Shown here one piece after another: positions 17,253-26,496 of a stretch of 52,402 bases of DNA. The stretch is from assembly GCA_016220035.1 (NCBI GenBank), contig JACRIO010000164.1, forward strand, positions 1-52,402, written 5' to 3'. Position 1 is the stretch's first letter, and every line of letters starts with the position of its first letter. The position numbers and the translations under genes were made by a program. The notes beneath the pieces were generated by a model. That model did no database searches. It was not told the origin of the DNA and was given only the letters and a program-made list of their open reading frames with translations. This DNA is from Planctomycetota bacterium (GTDB lineage: Bacteria > Planctomycetota > UBA1135 > GCA-002686595).

Positions 17253-17797
17253 TGCGGCACCTCGTCGACGGAGAGAGCCTTCTGGTCGGCGAGGAACCGC
17301 CGCGTGTCGTGCGCGTCGAACTTCGGATCGCGCGAGAGCACGACGAAGAAGAAGCGGTCGTCGCTGCAGCGCGCGAATTTCTCGACGTTGAAGACCGGGT
17401 GGTAGGGCTGCGGCAGGCCGTTGAGGATGATCATCCCGAACACCGCGGTCAGCGATGCGAACAGGATCATCGTCTCGAAGGTCGGGACGACGAAGGCCTG
17501 CCAGCTGTTGAACGGCTTGCCGCCGATGTTGAGCGGGTACTCGAGCACCGAGACCCAGTAGCAGAGGCCGAAGCCGGTCAACACGCCCGCGACCCCGCCC
17601 AGGAAGACGAGGTGTGGGACGTAGTTCTTGTACCCGAGGATCTCCGGCAGACCGTGCAGCGGCGTCGGGGTGTAGGCCTCGATCTCGGTGAACCCGCGCG
17701 CGCGCGCCGCCTGGGCGCAGGCGAAGAGCGCGTCCTTGTCGTCGAACTCGGCGAGGTAGCCGTAGATCGGGGAGGCGTCGTGCTGAGTGTGACTCAT
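17249..17797 (-). CDS. actD: Alternative Complex III subunit ActD (DUF3341)
   Basis: A 182-residue protein with an N-terminal soluble stretch containing YGYLAEFDDKDALFACAQAARARGFTEIEAYTPTPLHGL. Two membrane helices follow at about 63-85 (LVFLGGVAGVLTGFGLCYWV) and 105-127, then HPVFNVEKFARCSDDRFFFVVLSRDPKFD. These match the DUF3341 family, the non-redox membrane subunit ActD. It lies 10 bases after actC and overlaps the actE start. Confidence 0.92.
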   Translation of the reverse strand: MSHTQHDASPIYGYLAEFDDKDALFACAQAARARGFTEIEAYTPTPLHGLPEILGYKNYVPHLVFLGGVAGVLTGFGLCYWVSVLEYPLNIGGKPFNSWQAFVVPTFETMILFASLTAVFGMIILNGLPQPYHPVFNVEKFARCSDDRFFFVVLSRDPKFDAHDTRRFLADQKALSVDEVPH

Positions 17798-17807
17798 GGC
17801 GCGTTCC

Positions 17808-19202
17808 TCAGTGATGCGCGGCCGCGCCGCGGCCGCCCGTGGTGAGACCCGGCTTGTGCGGCACGAGCGCCTTCATCTCCGCGATCGAGATCATCGGGAG
17901 GAAGCGCACGAACAGCATGAAGGCCGTGGTGAAGAAGCCGAGCGTGCCGAGGAACATCGCCCAGTCCCAGCGCGACCCCGCGTACATGCCCCACGACGAC
18001 GGGAGGAAGTCGCGGTGCAAGCTCACGACGATGATGATGTAGCGTTCGAGCCACATCCCGATGTTCACGGACATCGCCACGAAGTAGAGCGCCCAGATGT
18101 TCCGGCGCAGCTTCGGGATCCACATGATCTGCGGAAGGAGGCAGTTCGTGAGCAAGAGCGACCAGTATTGGAACCAGTAGGGTCCCTTGAGTCGGTTGAG
18201 GAGCATGAACTCCTCGTAGGTGCTGCCCGAGTAGAAGCACATGAACGCTTCCACGGCGTAGCCGTAGGTGACGATCCAGCCCGTGGCGAGGAGCACCTTG
18301 GCCATGTTGTCCAGGTGCTTGTCCGTGATCAGGTCGTCCACGCCGTACCAGATGCGCAGCGGGATCGAGAGCGTGAGCACCATCGCGAAGCCCGCGAAGA
18401 TGGCGCCGGCGACGAAGTACGGCGGGAAGACCGTCGTGTGCCACCCGGGGATGATGCCCGCGGCGAAGTCGAAGCTCACCACCGTGTGCACCGAGAGCAC
18501 GAGCGGCGTCGACATGCCCGCGAGGAGCAAGTACGCGGTCTCGTAGCGGTCCCAGTGGCGCGCGGCGTTGCGCCAACCGAGCGCGAGCATGCCGTAGACG
18601 ACCTTCTGGACCTTCTTCGTGGCCTTGTCGCGCAGCACCGCGAAGTCGGGGATGAGGCCGACGTACCAGAAGAGCATGCTCACCGTCGCGTACGTCGACA
18701 CGGCGAACACGTCCCAGATCAGCGGCGAGCGGAACTGCGGCCACATGCCCATCGTGTTGGGAATCGGGAGCAGCCAATACGCGAGCCACGGACGGCCGGT
18801 GTGCAGGAGCGGGTACATGCCCGCGCACATCACGGCGAACACGGTCATCGCTTCCGCGGAGCGGTTGATCGAGGTGCGCCACTCCTGCTTGAGCAAGAGC
18901 AGGATCGCGGAGATCAGCGTTCCGGCGTGGCCGATGCCGATCCACCACACGAAGTTGATGATGTCGAAGCCCCAGCCGACCGGGTTGTTCGGACCCCAGA
19001 CGCCGATGCCCGTGAAGAAGAGGTTGAGCACCGTGAGCCCGAGAAGGCTCGCGAAGATCGCTGCGATCCCCGTGATGGCGAACCATTGCAGCGGGTGCTT
19101 CTGGGTCAGGACGATGCCGCTGATCTTGTCGGTCAGCGTCGCCATCGTGTGGCCCGGACCGATCAACGCGTCCGGGTCGCCGTGATGAGTGGACTGGCTC
19201 AT
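17808..19202 (-). CDS. actC: Alternative Complex III subunit ActC (NrfD-like membrane protein)
   Basis: A 464-residue protein with about ten helices. It carries NrfD/PsrC family stretches, including GFDIINFVWWIGIGHAGTLISAILLLL, IPNTMGMWPQFRSPLIWDVFAVSTYATVSMLFWYVG and VLSVHTVVSFDFAAGIIPGWHTTVFPPYFVAGAIFAGFAMVL. NrfD-fold subunits hold the quinol-binding site, and in ACIII a proton path has been proposed for ActC and ActF. ATG 19202 (MSQSTHH) gives the usual length. A second ATG about 20 codons in (MATLTDK) is also possible. It lies 59 bases after actB and the C-terminus is His-rich. Confidence 0.93.
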   Translation of the reverse strand: MSQSTHHGDPDALIGPGHTMATLTDKISGIVLTQKHPLQWFAITGIAAIFASLLGLTVLNLFFTGIGVWGPNNPVGWGFDIINFVWWIGIGHAGTLISAILLLLKQEWRTSINRSAEAMTVFAVMCAGMYPLLHTGRPWLAYWLLPIPNTMGMWPQFRSPLIWDVFAVSTYATVSMLFWYVGLIPDFAVLRDKATKKVQKVVYGMLALGWRNAARHWDRYETAYLLLAGMSTPLVLSVHTVVSFDFAAGIIPGWHTTVFPPYFVAGAIFAGFAMVLTLSIPLRIWYGVDDLITDKHLDNMAKVLLATGWIVTYGYAVEAFMCFYSGSTYEEFMLLNRLKGPYWFQYWSLLLTNCLLPQIMWIPKLRRNIWALYFVAMSVNIGMWLERYIIIVVSLHRDFLPSSWGMYAGSRWDWAMFLGTLGFFTTAFMLFVRFLPMISIAEMKALVPHKPGLTTGGRGAAAHH

Positions 19203-19261
19203 GCCTTTGCGGGGGGGTGGCTGTTTTCGGGCTGATGGCGCGCGGGACGCGCCAAGGTGGA

Positions 19262-22200
19262 TCAGGCCGAGGGTTCCAGTTCCGGGTTGGGATTCGTGAC
19301 CTTGCCGAGGAAGGTCGTGCGCGGGAACGTGTTGAGCTCCGCGAGCAGGCCGTAGTTGTGCGGCTCCCGCTTGAGCGCGGCGACCTGACTCGTCGGCTCG
19401 TCGACGTTGCCGAACGTGATCGCGTCCGCGGGGCAGACCTGCTGACAGGCGGTGACGATCTCGCCGTCCTGCACTTTCCGGTTCTGCTTGTGCGCCGAGA
19501 GGCGCGCGCGGTTGATGCGCTGGACGCAGTAAGTGCACTTCTCCATCACGCCGCGCGAACGCACCGTGACGTCGGGATTGCGGCCGAGCTTGAGCGACTC
19601 CGTCGAGTAGTCGGAGTACAGGAAGAAGTTGAAGCGCCGCACCTTGTACGGGCAGTTGTTCGCGCAATAACGAGTGCCGACGCAGCGGTTGTACGTCATC
19701 TCGTTCAGGCCTTCGGGCCCGTGCGCCGTCGCCGCGACCGGGCACACCGTCTCGCACGGCGCGTTCTCGCACTGCATGCACGGGATCGGCTGCACGTGGA
19801 TCTTCGGGCGTTCGCGTTCGCCGTCGAAGTAGCGGTCGATGCGGATCCAGTGCATCTCGCGGCCGCGCAGGATCTCCTTCTTGCCAACGACGGGGATGTT
19901 GTTCTCCGACTGGCAGGCGACGACGCAGGCGTTGCACGCGGTGCAGGCATTGAGGTCGATCACCATGCCCCACGCGTACTCGCCGCGCGCGTGCTTCGCG
20001 TAGATCGACGTCTCGTGCTCGCCGTGACCTTCGCCGTGGCGCGCCGATTCCTCCGCGGTCATGTAGTGCGCGTCCGGCGCCTGGCGGAAGCGGTCGATCG
20101 TGCCCACGCGCAGCACGTCGTCGCGCCGTGCCGCAATCGGAATGCCCTCGGGCGTCACGTCGAGCCGGTCGTGACCCTGCGTCGACGCGAGCACGTGCTT
20201 CTCGCCCGTGTTGCGCACGCTCAGGCCACCGACGGCCCACGCGCCCGCGGTCGTGCGCAGCGCGTAGGCGTTCGAGCCGAGGTCCGTCGCGAAGGAGCCC
20301 GCGCGCTTGCGCCCGAAGCCGAGCGCGATCTGCACGGAGTCGTCCGCTTGTCCGGGCTGGATCCACGCCGGAGCGGTGATCTTCCGTCCGCCCGCCTCGA
20401 GTTCGACGACGTCGCCCGACTTCACGCCGAGGCGCTCCGCCGTCGCCGGAGAGATCTGCGCGACGTTGTCCCAGGTGAGCTTCGTCAGCGGCTTGGGGAG
20501 CTCCTGCAACCATCCGTTCAGCGCGAAACGCCCGTCGTGGATCGATGGATCGGGCGTGAACGTGAGCTCCATCGACGGCGCGGCGACCGCGGGGAGCTGC
20601 AGGTTCTGGAGCTCGGCCGCGATCGCGCTTCCTTGCGAGTTCGCGAGCACGCCGTCGTGCAGCACGCGCCGCCACTTCGCCTCGAAGCCGTCCGCGCCGA
20701 GCTGCTTCTGCCACTGCTCGCGCACGAGGTCGTAGGCGCTCATCGTGCCCTTGTCGAGCATCAGCGCGAACAGGTCGTGCGCGGTCTTGCCGTTGTAGAG
20801 CGGCAGGATCAGGGGCTGCACGATCGACAGCGTCCCGTCCGCGGCGCGTCCGTCGCTCCAGCTCTCCAGGAAGTGCGCCGCGTTGACGTGCCAGTCGCAC
20901 CCCATCGCGGTCTCGTCCTGATAGAGCCCGTGGTGCGCGCGCAGCTTGACCTTGGCCAGCGCACCGGCGAAGTCGAGCTCGGCGGGAGCGGTGTAGACGG
21001 GGTTCGTCTCGCTCACCAGGAGGAGCTGCACGGCGCCGGAGTTCATTTCCTGCACGAGCTGCTGGAGACCCTCCGCGTGGCCCGCGGGCTGGAATTCGGC
21101 CGGCGCCACGTGCACGAGCGTCTTGCCGACGTTGCCGAGCGCCGCGTTCATCGCGTGGGCGAGCGCGTGCACGTGCGGCGGCTGTCCGCTGCCCGCGACG
21201 ACGAGCGACGCGCCCTTGTGCGCTGCGAGGTCCTTCGCCACGGCCTGCGCGAACTTGTCCATGCGTGCATCGGCACCGTCCGCGCCGGTGACGTTCTTCA
21301 CGCCGAGCGCGCGCGCGACCTTGCGCGCGAATGCGTCGATCTCGCTCGAACGCAGCGGGAGATGGTGGTCGGCGCTGGCGCCCGTGATCGACGGCGCGCT
21401 CTCCGCGACGTAGAGGCGGTTCATGTCCACCACGCCGCCGCCGCGCACCTTGCGGCGCTTCGCGAAGGCCTTCGTGTTGCGCACGCCCTCGGGTCCCGAG
21501 AGGAAGTCGGCCTCGAGCGACAGCACGACGCTCGCCTTCGCGAAATCCGGGAGCACCTGCACGTCGCGACCGAAGGCCTGCATCGCCCCGCGCCGCGCGT
21601 TGTCGCGGTTCACGGGCTCCCACACGACCCAGCGCGCCTTCGGGAAGACCGCGAGGACCTGCTGGATCTGGCCGGCCAGTGTGGGCGAAACGACGGCACC
21701 GGTGAGGATGCGGAGGCCCGCGCCCTGCGCGGCCGATTGTTCGCCGAGCGCCGCCTTCAAGCTCGCCGCGAAGTCGTTCCACGTCTTGATCGTCCCGCGC
21801 TCGGTGATCGTCTGCGACCGCTGGTTGTCGTAGAGGCCGAGCACCGTCGCCTGCGTCATCGCGTCGGTCGCGCCGAGGCTGCCCGAGTGCAGCTCGTTGC
21901 CCTCGATCTTCGTCGGCCGGCCTTCGTGGCTCTCGACGACGAGCCCGATCGCGCCCGCGGCCCACGGCATCGTGGTCGCGAAGTACATCGGCTTGCCCGG
22001 CAGCGTCGTCTCCGGGTTCTTCGCGTAGGCGTAGATCGTCTCCTTCGGCTGGCGCGTGCACGCGGCGGTGACGCCGGCGAGCGCGAGCGACGCGCCCATG
22101 AGCTTCATGAACTCGCGGCGTTGCGGCGGATCCTGGAAGACGTGCGACTGTGACGGGTACTCGCGCGCGAGGAACTGCTCGAAGGTCTCGCCGCCCTCGA

Positions 22201-22333
22201 CCTCCTCCAAGCTCTTCCAGAAGCGTTTCGCGCCGCGCACCGGTGCTTCCGCGGTCCCCTGGAGCTCGTTCGCCGTCGACTCGGTCATGGAGGAGCTCCC
22301 CTCGGAGGCCTGGGCGTCGTGGGTCGTGCTCAT
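19262..22333 (-). CDS. actB: Alternative Complex III subunit ActB (molybdopterin-like plus iron-sulfur fusion)
   Basis: A 1023-residue periplasmic iron-sulfur subunit. The twin-arginine-like QRREFMKLMGASLALAG (Arg72-Arg73) followed by a hydrophobic stretch suggests Tat export. Residues from about 100 to 700 resemble the molybdopterin oxidoreductase fold that in ACIII carries no molybdenum. The C-terminal region holds four ferredoxin-type cysteine clusters beginning at about residue 797: CTACNACVVAC, CMQCENAPCETVCP, CVGTRYCANNCP, and CTYC paired with CQQVCPADAI. These would form the [4Fe-4S]/[3Fe-4S] chain from quinol to the haems. The ATG overlaps the actA stop as ATGA. The single fused chain (B1+B2) is the common ACIII form. 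Confidence 0.94.
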   Translation of the reverse strand: MSTTHDAQASEGSSSMTESTANELQGTAEAPVRGAKRFWKSLEEVEGGETFEQFLAREYPSQSHVFQDPPQRREFMKLMGASLALAGVTAACTRQPKETIYAYAKNPETTLPGKPMYFATTMPWAAGAIGLVVESHEGRPTKIEGNELHSGSLGATDAMTQATVLGLYDNQRSQTITERGTIKTWNDFAASLKAALGEQSAAQGAGLRILTGAVVSPTLAGQIQQVLAVFPKARWVVWEPVNRDNARRGAMQAFGRDVQVLPDFAKASVVLSLEADFLSGPEGVRNTKAFAKRRKVRGGGVVDMNRLYVAESAPSITGASADHHLPLRSSEIDAFARKVARALGVKNVTGADGADARMDKFAQAVAKDLAAHKGASLVVAGSGQPPHVHALAHAMNAALGNVGKTLVHVAPAEFQPAGHAEGLQQLVQEMNSGAVQLLLVSETNPVYTAPAELDFAGALAKVKLRAHHGLYQDETAMGCDWHVNAAHFLESWSDGRAADGTLSIVQPLILPLYNGKTAHDLFALMLDKGTMSAYDLVREQWQKQLGADGFEAKWRRVLHDGVLANSQGSAIAAELQNLQLPAVAAPSMELTFTPDPSIHDGRFALNGWLQELPKPLTKLTWDNVAQISPATAERLGVKSGDVVELEAGGRKITAPAWIQPGQADDSVQIALGFGRKRAGSFATDLGSNAYALRTTAGAWAVGGLSVRNTGEKHVLASTQGHDRLDVTPEGIPIAARRDDVLRVGTIDRFRQAPDAHYMTAEESARHGEGHGEHETSIYAKHARGEYAWGMVIDLNACTACNACVVACQSENNIPVVGKKEILRGREMHWIRIDRYFDGERERPKIHVQPIPCMQCENAPCETVCPVAATAHGPEGLNEMTYNRCVGTRYCANNCPYKVRRFNFFLYSDYSTESLKLGRNPDVTVRSRGVMEKCTYCVQRINRARLSAHKQNRKVQDGEIVTACQQVCPADAITFGNVDEPTSQVAALKREPHNYGLLAELNTFPRTTFLGKVTNPNPELEPSA

Positions 22334-22992
22334 CGGTGGCAGGTGGCGCAGTTGGTCCGGCTCTGGACGTGGTTCTCTTCCTTCAACTTCAGGCCGAGCT
22401 CTTCCTGGCTCACCCCGAGCTCCTTCACCGGGTCCCAGCCCATCGTGAAGACCTTGTCCTTCGGTCGGAGGAATTTCTCCGGCGCGCGGTGGCAGGCGAG
22501 GCACCACTCCATGTTCAAGGAGTTCTCGCGCATCATCAGCGGCATCTTGTCCACGCGACCGTGGCAGCTCTCGCAGCCGACGCCCTTGTTCACGTGGATC
22601 GAGTGGTTGAAGTAGACGAACTCGGGGAGGTCGTGCACGCGGGTCCACTCGACCGAGGTGTCGTTGCGGTAGCTTTCGCGCACGGGCTCGAGGATCGGCG
22701 CGTCCTTCCAGACGACCGAGTGGCAACCCATGCACGTCTTGCTCGGCGGGATGCCCGCGAAGGACGACTCCTCGACCGAGAAATGGCAGAAGCGGCAGTC
22801 GATGCCCAGGCTGCCGACGTGGTGCGTGTGCGTGAACTGAACGACCTGGTCGATCGGCATCGACTGCGTGTTCACGTACGTCGTGCGGTTGATGTTGATC
22901 GTGGCGAGCCCCAGCGCGGCCACCACGAGACCGGCCACGACGATCGAGGCCTTCGAGAGGGTGTTGCTGCTTTTGGGGAAAACCTGAGCCAT
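22330..22992 (-). CDS. actA: Alternative Complex III subunit ActA, pentahaem cytochrome c
   Basis: A 220-residue protein with an N-terminal membrane anchor (about 16-36) and five CXXCH haem sites: CRFCH (66-70), CMGCH (87-91), CESCH (140-144), CLACH (164-168) and CATCH (215-219). Additional histidines (HTHH, FNHSIH) are likely distal ligands. This is the usual five-haem ActA with one N-terminal helix facing the periplasm. It is the first gene of the operon; the promoter lies about 100 bases upstream and actB follows with ATGA overlap. Confidence 0.95.
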   Translation of the reverse strand: MAQVFPKSSNTLSKASIVVAGLVVAALGLATININRTTYVNTQSMPIDQVVQFTHTHHVGSLGIDCRFCHFSVEESSFAGIPPSKTCMGCHSVVWKDAPILEPVRESYRNDTSVEWTRVHDLPEFVYFNHSIHVNKGVGCESCHGRVDKMPLMMRENSLNMEWCLACHRAPEKFLRPKDKVFTMGWDPVKELGVSQEELGLKLKEENHVQSRTNCATCHR

Positions 22993-23094
22993 CGGCTACG
23001 GACCTTGGGGGGGTCGACGGTAGGAGGATGCGTGGTTGGCTACGGCGCCCTGCGCGGATGGACGGATTGCGCCGGGCCTGAAAATGAGGCTGGG

Positions 23095-23123
23095 GTTATA
23101 GGGAGTCGCCGTGTTCGGGGCAA
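23095..23123 (-). promoter_or_regulatory. Sigma70-type promoter of the ACIII-caa3 operon
   Basis: On the minus strand a -35 hexamer TTGCCC (23123-23118) and a -10 hexamer TATAAC (23100-23095) are separated by 17 bases. Transcription would start near 23088 and leave a leader of about 95 bases before actA. It is the best promoter-like sequence seen in the window. Confidence 0.6.
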
Positions 23124-23492
23124 GAAAGGGCCCGTACGCACCGCGACGTATCCGCCGGGGATCTTCGAGGTCGCTTCGAGCCCCGAGAACCGCAACGCGC
23201 GCAGAGCCGAGCACACGCGCGGACGATCGACAGGTGACGGGATCGTGACCCGCGCCGCGCGACGCACTCCAGCACGGCGGCGCGGCGGAGTGCGAGACGA
23301 TCGAGCGCGCGCGGAGCGACGTGAGCGGACCAGCGCGCTCGCGCATTCCATGAAGAGGAGGCGAGCCTGCTGGTGCGCGGAGGCGACGGCGCCCGCACGG
23401 CCGAGAGCGAGCGCCCGGTGCCAAGCCGATGCCGAAGGCCGGGGCTGACCGGTGATTGGAGCCCGAGTGACCTCGATCTGGGCCGCAAACGG
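23124..23492. other. Intergenic region downstream of the B3/B4 gene
   Basis: No convincing gene. An inverted repeat CGCACTCC (23263-23270) and GGAGTGCG (23287-23294) with a 16-base loop could terminate the minus-strand B3/B4 transcript, although it lies about 200 bases after that stop and lacks a T run. Confidence 0.45.
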
Positions 23493-24137
23493 CTATTCGA
23501 CGCGCAGCTCCACGAGGTCCGTCCGCGCCCCCGCGCGCTCCAGCACCTGCCGGTACCACGCGACCACCCGCGCCGTCCGGCCGGCGAGCTCCCGCGTCCC
23601 CCACACGACCGACAGCGTGCGGCGGGTCGCGGCGTTCGTCTTCGTGCGTTGCGCGTCCTTGACGGCGTTCGCGCACGGCCCCGCGGCGTCGAACAGGCAC
23701 AGGAGCCCGCCGATGTCGATCACCTGTCCCGCGGCGTTGAACACGTAGCTCGCCCCCTCCGGCGGCGTCGCGATCGAGCGGGGTTCCGCGGCTCGGTCGA
23801 GGTCGACCACGCTGATCGGCAACCCCGAATGATAGGAGACCGCATTGCAGGCATCGACGGCCGCGTTGATGGCGGGGACCTTGCCCTCGGGGACCGCGGC
23901 GAGCAGGTACTCGCTCGACGGTTTACCGCGCCCCGTGGGCTTGTAGCCGCCGTGGCGGAGGAGGTCGCGCACCGCCTTGCGCACGGCGTCGTCGGTGGCG
24001 ATCGGCGCCGCGGCGCCGGCGAGGAAGAGCGCCGCGACTTCGGGCGACGGCGGGACGCCTTCGAGCGCGACGGGGAACTCGGTGACGAACGCGCCCGCGT
24101 CGAGCGCGGGATGGGCTTCGATCCGCAGGGTGAGCAT
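23493..24137 (-). CDS. B3/B4 tRNA-binding domain protein (PheT editing-domain-like)
   Basis: A 214-residue soluble protein. The central region has GYKPTGRGKPSSEYLLAAV, VPAINAAVDACNAVSYHSGLPISVVDLDRA, ASYVFNAAGQVIDIGGLLCLFDAAGPCANAVKDAQRTKTN and VVWGTRELAGRTARVVAWYRQVLERAG, which match the B3/B4 domain of phenylalanyl-tRNA synthetase beta subunits in stand-alone form (COG3382-like). Such proteins may edit mischarged tRNA or bind amino acids, but the substrate is unknown. The ATG at 24137 gives the expected family start MLTLRIEAHPALD. The next gene, DUF2071, lies 56 bases upstream on the same strand and may be cotranscribed. Confidence 0.8.
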   Translation of the reverse strand: MLTLRIEAHPALDAGAFVTEFPVALEGVPPSPEVAALFLAGAAAPIATDDAVRKAVRDLLRHGGYKPTGRGKPSSEYLLAAVPEGKVPAINAAVDACNAVSYHSGLPISVVDLDRAAEPRSIATPPEGASYVFNAAGQVIDIGGLLCLFDAAGPCANAVKDAQRTKTNAATRRTLSVVWGTRELAGRTARVVAWYRQVLERAGARTDLVELRVE

Positions 24138-24193
24138 GGCGCGAAGAGGATACTCGGCGCGGCCGTCGACTCGATGCATGCGCCGGCCGCGAA

Positions 24194-24949
24194 TCACACG
24201 CGCCGCGGCGGCCAGATCAACACGTCGAGGCGGCGCGCGAAGTGCAGCAGCTCCGGCGCGCCGTGGACCGCGATGCCATGCGCCGCGGGGAGCGTGTTCG
24301 CGCTCCATTCGGCCCACCCGGGCTGCAGCGGCCACGGTGCATGGTGGATGTCGGCGCGGAGGAGCGCGCCGACGTCCGTCCGCGCGTAGAGACAGTAACG
24401 CTCCGTCAGCCAGTGCTCGAGCGTGCCCGGCGAGCTCGCGTACACGGCTCCGCGCGGACCGTAGCGGAGCTCGACCCGCGCGGGCGGCGTGCCCGCGTGC
24501 GTGCGCTCGCTCGCGTACTCGACGTCGTCGCCGACAGCGCGACAATGCATGCGCGCGTCGTGGTAGGGCAGGTGGAAGAGCGCGCGCGCCGTGCGCACCG
24601 CGAGCGCGTGCTCCGCCTCGAGCGCGAAGAACCACACGCCGCCGTCGCCGCGGTGCCGGACGTAGGTGCGCAGGTTGAGCTCGGCGAACGCGCTCAGCCC
24701 GGGCAGCGCGGGCAATCCGCGCGCGCGGATCCCGCTCATGCGGAAGGGCACGACGCCGACCCAGGCCGCGCCGTCGAACGTGTCGAGCTCGAGTTCGCTC
24801 GGGACGAGCGCGCGCATCCGCGCCGCGTCGACGCGCCAGTGCGCGAAGAGCAAGTCGTGCCAGGTCTGCTCCATGACCCACGCACCGCTCGGGACCGGCC
24901 ACGGACGATGACCGGCGAGCGCGAGGAGCGGATGGGTCATGCGCGGCAT
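24194..24949 (-). CDS. DUF2071/YqjF-like protein
   Basis: A 251-residue protein. Family features include VMEQTWHDLLFAHWRVDAARMRALVPSELELDTFDGAAWVGVVPFRMSGIRARGLPALPG, then FAELNLRTYVRHRGDGGVWFFALEAEHALAVRTARALFHLPYHDARM and ASSPGTLEHWLTERYCLYA. The YqjF/DUF2071 family has an acetoacetate decarboxylase-like fold and no established reaction. No membrane segment is seen. A start at 24940 (MTHPLLAL) is equally plausible; neither has a clear ribosome-binding site. It is divergent from the MFS gene with about 63 bases between. Confidence 0.83.
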   Translation of the reverse strand: MPRMTHPLLALAGHRPWPVPSGAWVMEQTWHDLLFAHWRVDAARMRALVPSELELDTFDGAAWVGVVPFRMSGIRARGLPALPGLSAFAELNLRTYVRHRGDGGVWFFALEAEHALAVRTARALFHLPYHDARMHCRAVGDDVEYASERTHAGTPPARVELRYGPRGAVYASSPGTLEHWLTERYCLYARTDVGALLRADIHHAPWPLQPGWAEWSANTLPAAHGIAVHGAPELLHFARRLDVLIWPPRRV

Positions 24950-25012
24950 TGTGCCGAGCGCGTGGTGTCGCGCGCGACGCCCGTTCCGCCGCTCCGCGCG
25001 ATCCCGTAGCGT

Positions 25013-26305
25013 GTGCCCGTGATCGGACTCGTCCAGCGCAACCCGGCCTTCCGCAGGCTTTGGCTCTCGCAGATCGTCAGCCAGACCGGCGACTGGCTGA
25101 ACCGCATGGCGTGCATCGTGCTCATCGGCCGTCTGGGCGGCGATTCGGCGGCGCTCGGCGCCTTCTTCGGGGTCGAGCTCGCGCTGCGCCTCATTCCGCC
25201 CGCGCTGCTCGGCCCGCTCGCGGGCCCGCTCGCCGACCGGATCTCGCGGCGCTTCCTCATGGTCGCGTCCGATCTCGTGCGCGCGCTGATCGTGCTGGGC
25301 TTCCTGTTCGTCGACGAGCAGGGCGAGCTCGGTCTCCTGTACGCGTTGGTCTTCCTGCAGATGGCCGCGAGCGTGTTCTTCGACATCGCACGCACGGCCG
25401 CGCTGCCCGACACGGTCTCGCGCGCGGAGCTCTTCGACGCGCACGCGCTCTCGGCCGCGACGTGGAGCGTGATCCTCGGCGTCGGCGCGCTGCTCTCGGG
25501 CCTGCTCGTCGGATGGCTCGGCGTGCGCGCGGCCTTCCTCGTCGACGCGGCGTCGTACGTGGTCAGCGCGCTGTTCCTCATGGGGATGTCGCTGCCCGCG
25601 CCCGCGAAACGCTCGGAGCCCTTCCTGTGGAGCGAGATCGTGCGCTTCACGGACTTGCGCCGCGGTTTCGCGCACGCGCGCGAGCTCGGCATCGTGCCCG
25701 TCCTGTGGACGAAGACCCTGTGGGGCGGCGCCGGCGGCTTCCTCGTCATCCTGTCGCTCGCGGGCTCGGTGCGCTTCGGCGAGTCGTCGGCGGAGGGCGC
25801 GGACGCGCACGCGACGGGCGCCCTTTTCTCCGCGCGCGGAATCGGCACGTGGATCGGGCCGATCCTGCTCGGACGCCTGCTCGGCAAGGAGGACGCCGCG
25901 CTGAAGAAGCAGATCCTGCTCGGCTTCGCCTTCGCCGCCGTGGGCTACGCGGCGTTCGGCTTCACGCACGGCCTCCTGTTCTCGTGCCTCGCTGTCGGCT
26001 TCGCGCACTTGGGTGGAAGCGCGCTCTGGGTCGCATCGACGATCCTGTGGCAGCGCCGTGTCGCGGACTCCTTCCGCGGCCGCGTGTTCGCGTTCGAGTA
26101 CCTCGGCATGTGCATCTCGTTCGCCGTGTTCGGACAGCTCGCGGGGCTCTTGTTCGACGCGACGCACTCGCTCGCGATCACGGTGTGGGCCGTGAGCGCG
26201 CTCGTGTTCGTCCTCGGACTCGTGTGGGCATGGAACGCGCGCACCAGCACGCTTCCCGCGCCGGTGCCCACGCTGGTCGAGGATCCGCCCGAAGGCGAGC
26301 ACTGA
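25013..26305 (+). CDS. Major facilitator superfamily transporter (exporter-like, MFS_3)
   Basis: A 430-residue membrane protein with about ten to twelve hydrophobic helices. The start FRRLWLSQIVSQTGDWLNRMACIVLIGRLGGDSAALGAF is typical of the enterobactin exporter-like group. The loop between helices 2 and 3 reads PLAGPLADRISRRFLM, the MFS motif A (G-x-x-x-D-R-x-x-R-R) region, and SFRGRVFAFEYLGMCISFAVFGQLAGLLFD is in the second half. GTG at 25013 or GTG at 25019 is the start. The substrate is unknown. The C-terminus PVPTLVEDPPEGEH is soluble. It is probably transcribed alone from the short divergent region. Confidence 0.86.
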   Translation: MPVIGLVQRNPAFRRLWLSQIVSQTGDWLNRMACIVLIGRLGGDSAALGAFFGVELALRLIPPALLGPLAGPLADRISRRFLMVASDLVRALIVLGFLFVDEQGELGLLYALVFLQMAASVFFDIARTAALPDTVSRAELFDAHALSAATWSVILGVGALLSGLLVGWLGVRAAFLVDAASYVVSALFLMGMSLPAPAKRSEPFLWSEIVRFTDLRRGFAHARELGIVPVLWTKTLWGGAGGFLVILSLAGSVRFGESSAEGADAHATGALFSARGIGTWIGPILLGRLLGKEDAALKKQILLGFAFAAVGYAAFGFTHGLLFSCLAVGFAHLGGSALWVASTILWQRRVADSFRGRVFAFEYLGMCISFAVFGQLAGLLFDATHSLAITVWAVSALVFVLGLVWAWNARTSTLPAPVPTLVEDPPEGEH

Positions 26306-26346
26306 GCTCGTCGAGGCGCGGCCGGCGCGTCGTTCGGCGCGTTGAA

Positions 26347-26496
26347 GCGCGCGTCCCCGCTCGCGCGGGAAACTCGAGCGCGGGGCGAGCTCACCGAACA
26401 GCACGTCCGCATGTGCCCGCTGGCGCGGGGAACTTTCGCGTCGGTCGGTTCCCGCCGCGATTCGAGGCCCCAAGTCCTCGCTCGCGCGGAGAACTC
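26347..26496 (-). CRISPR. Degenerate type I-E-like CRISPR relic, three repeats
   Basis: On the minus strand three 29-base units begin at 26496, 26435 and 26375, so the period is 61 and 60, as for 29-base repeats with 31-32-base spacers. Unit cores are GAGTTCTCCGCGCGAGCGAG, AAGTTCCCCGCGCCAGCGGG and GAGTTTCCCGCGCGAGCGGG. Positions 2-20 of the second are identical to the well-known E. coli type I-E repeat, and the others match about 19-20 of the first 22 positions. The 3' ends of the units have diverged and the intervals (26376-26406, 26436-26467) are unrelated to each other. No cas gene is in the window and no fourth unit is convincing. I read it as an eroded, inactive array. Confidence 0.62.
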
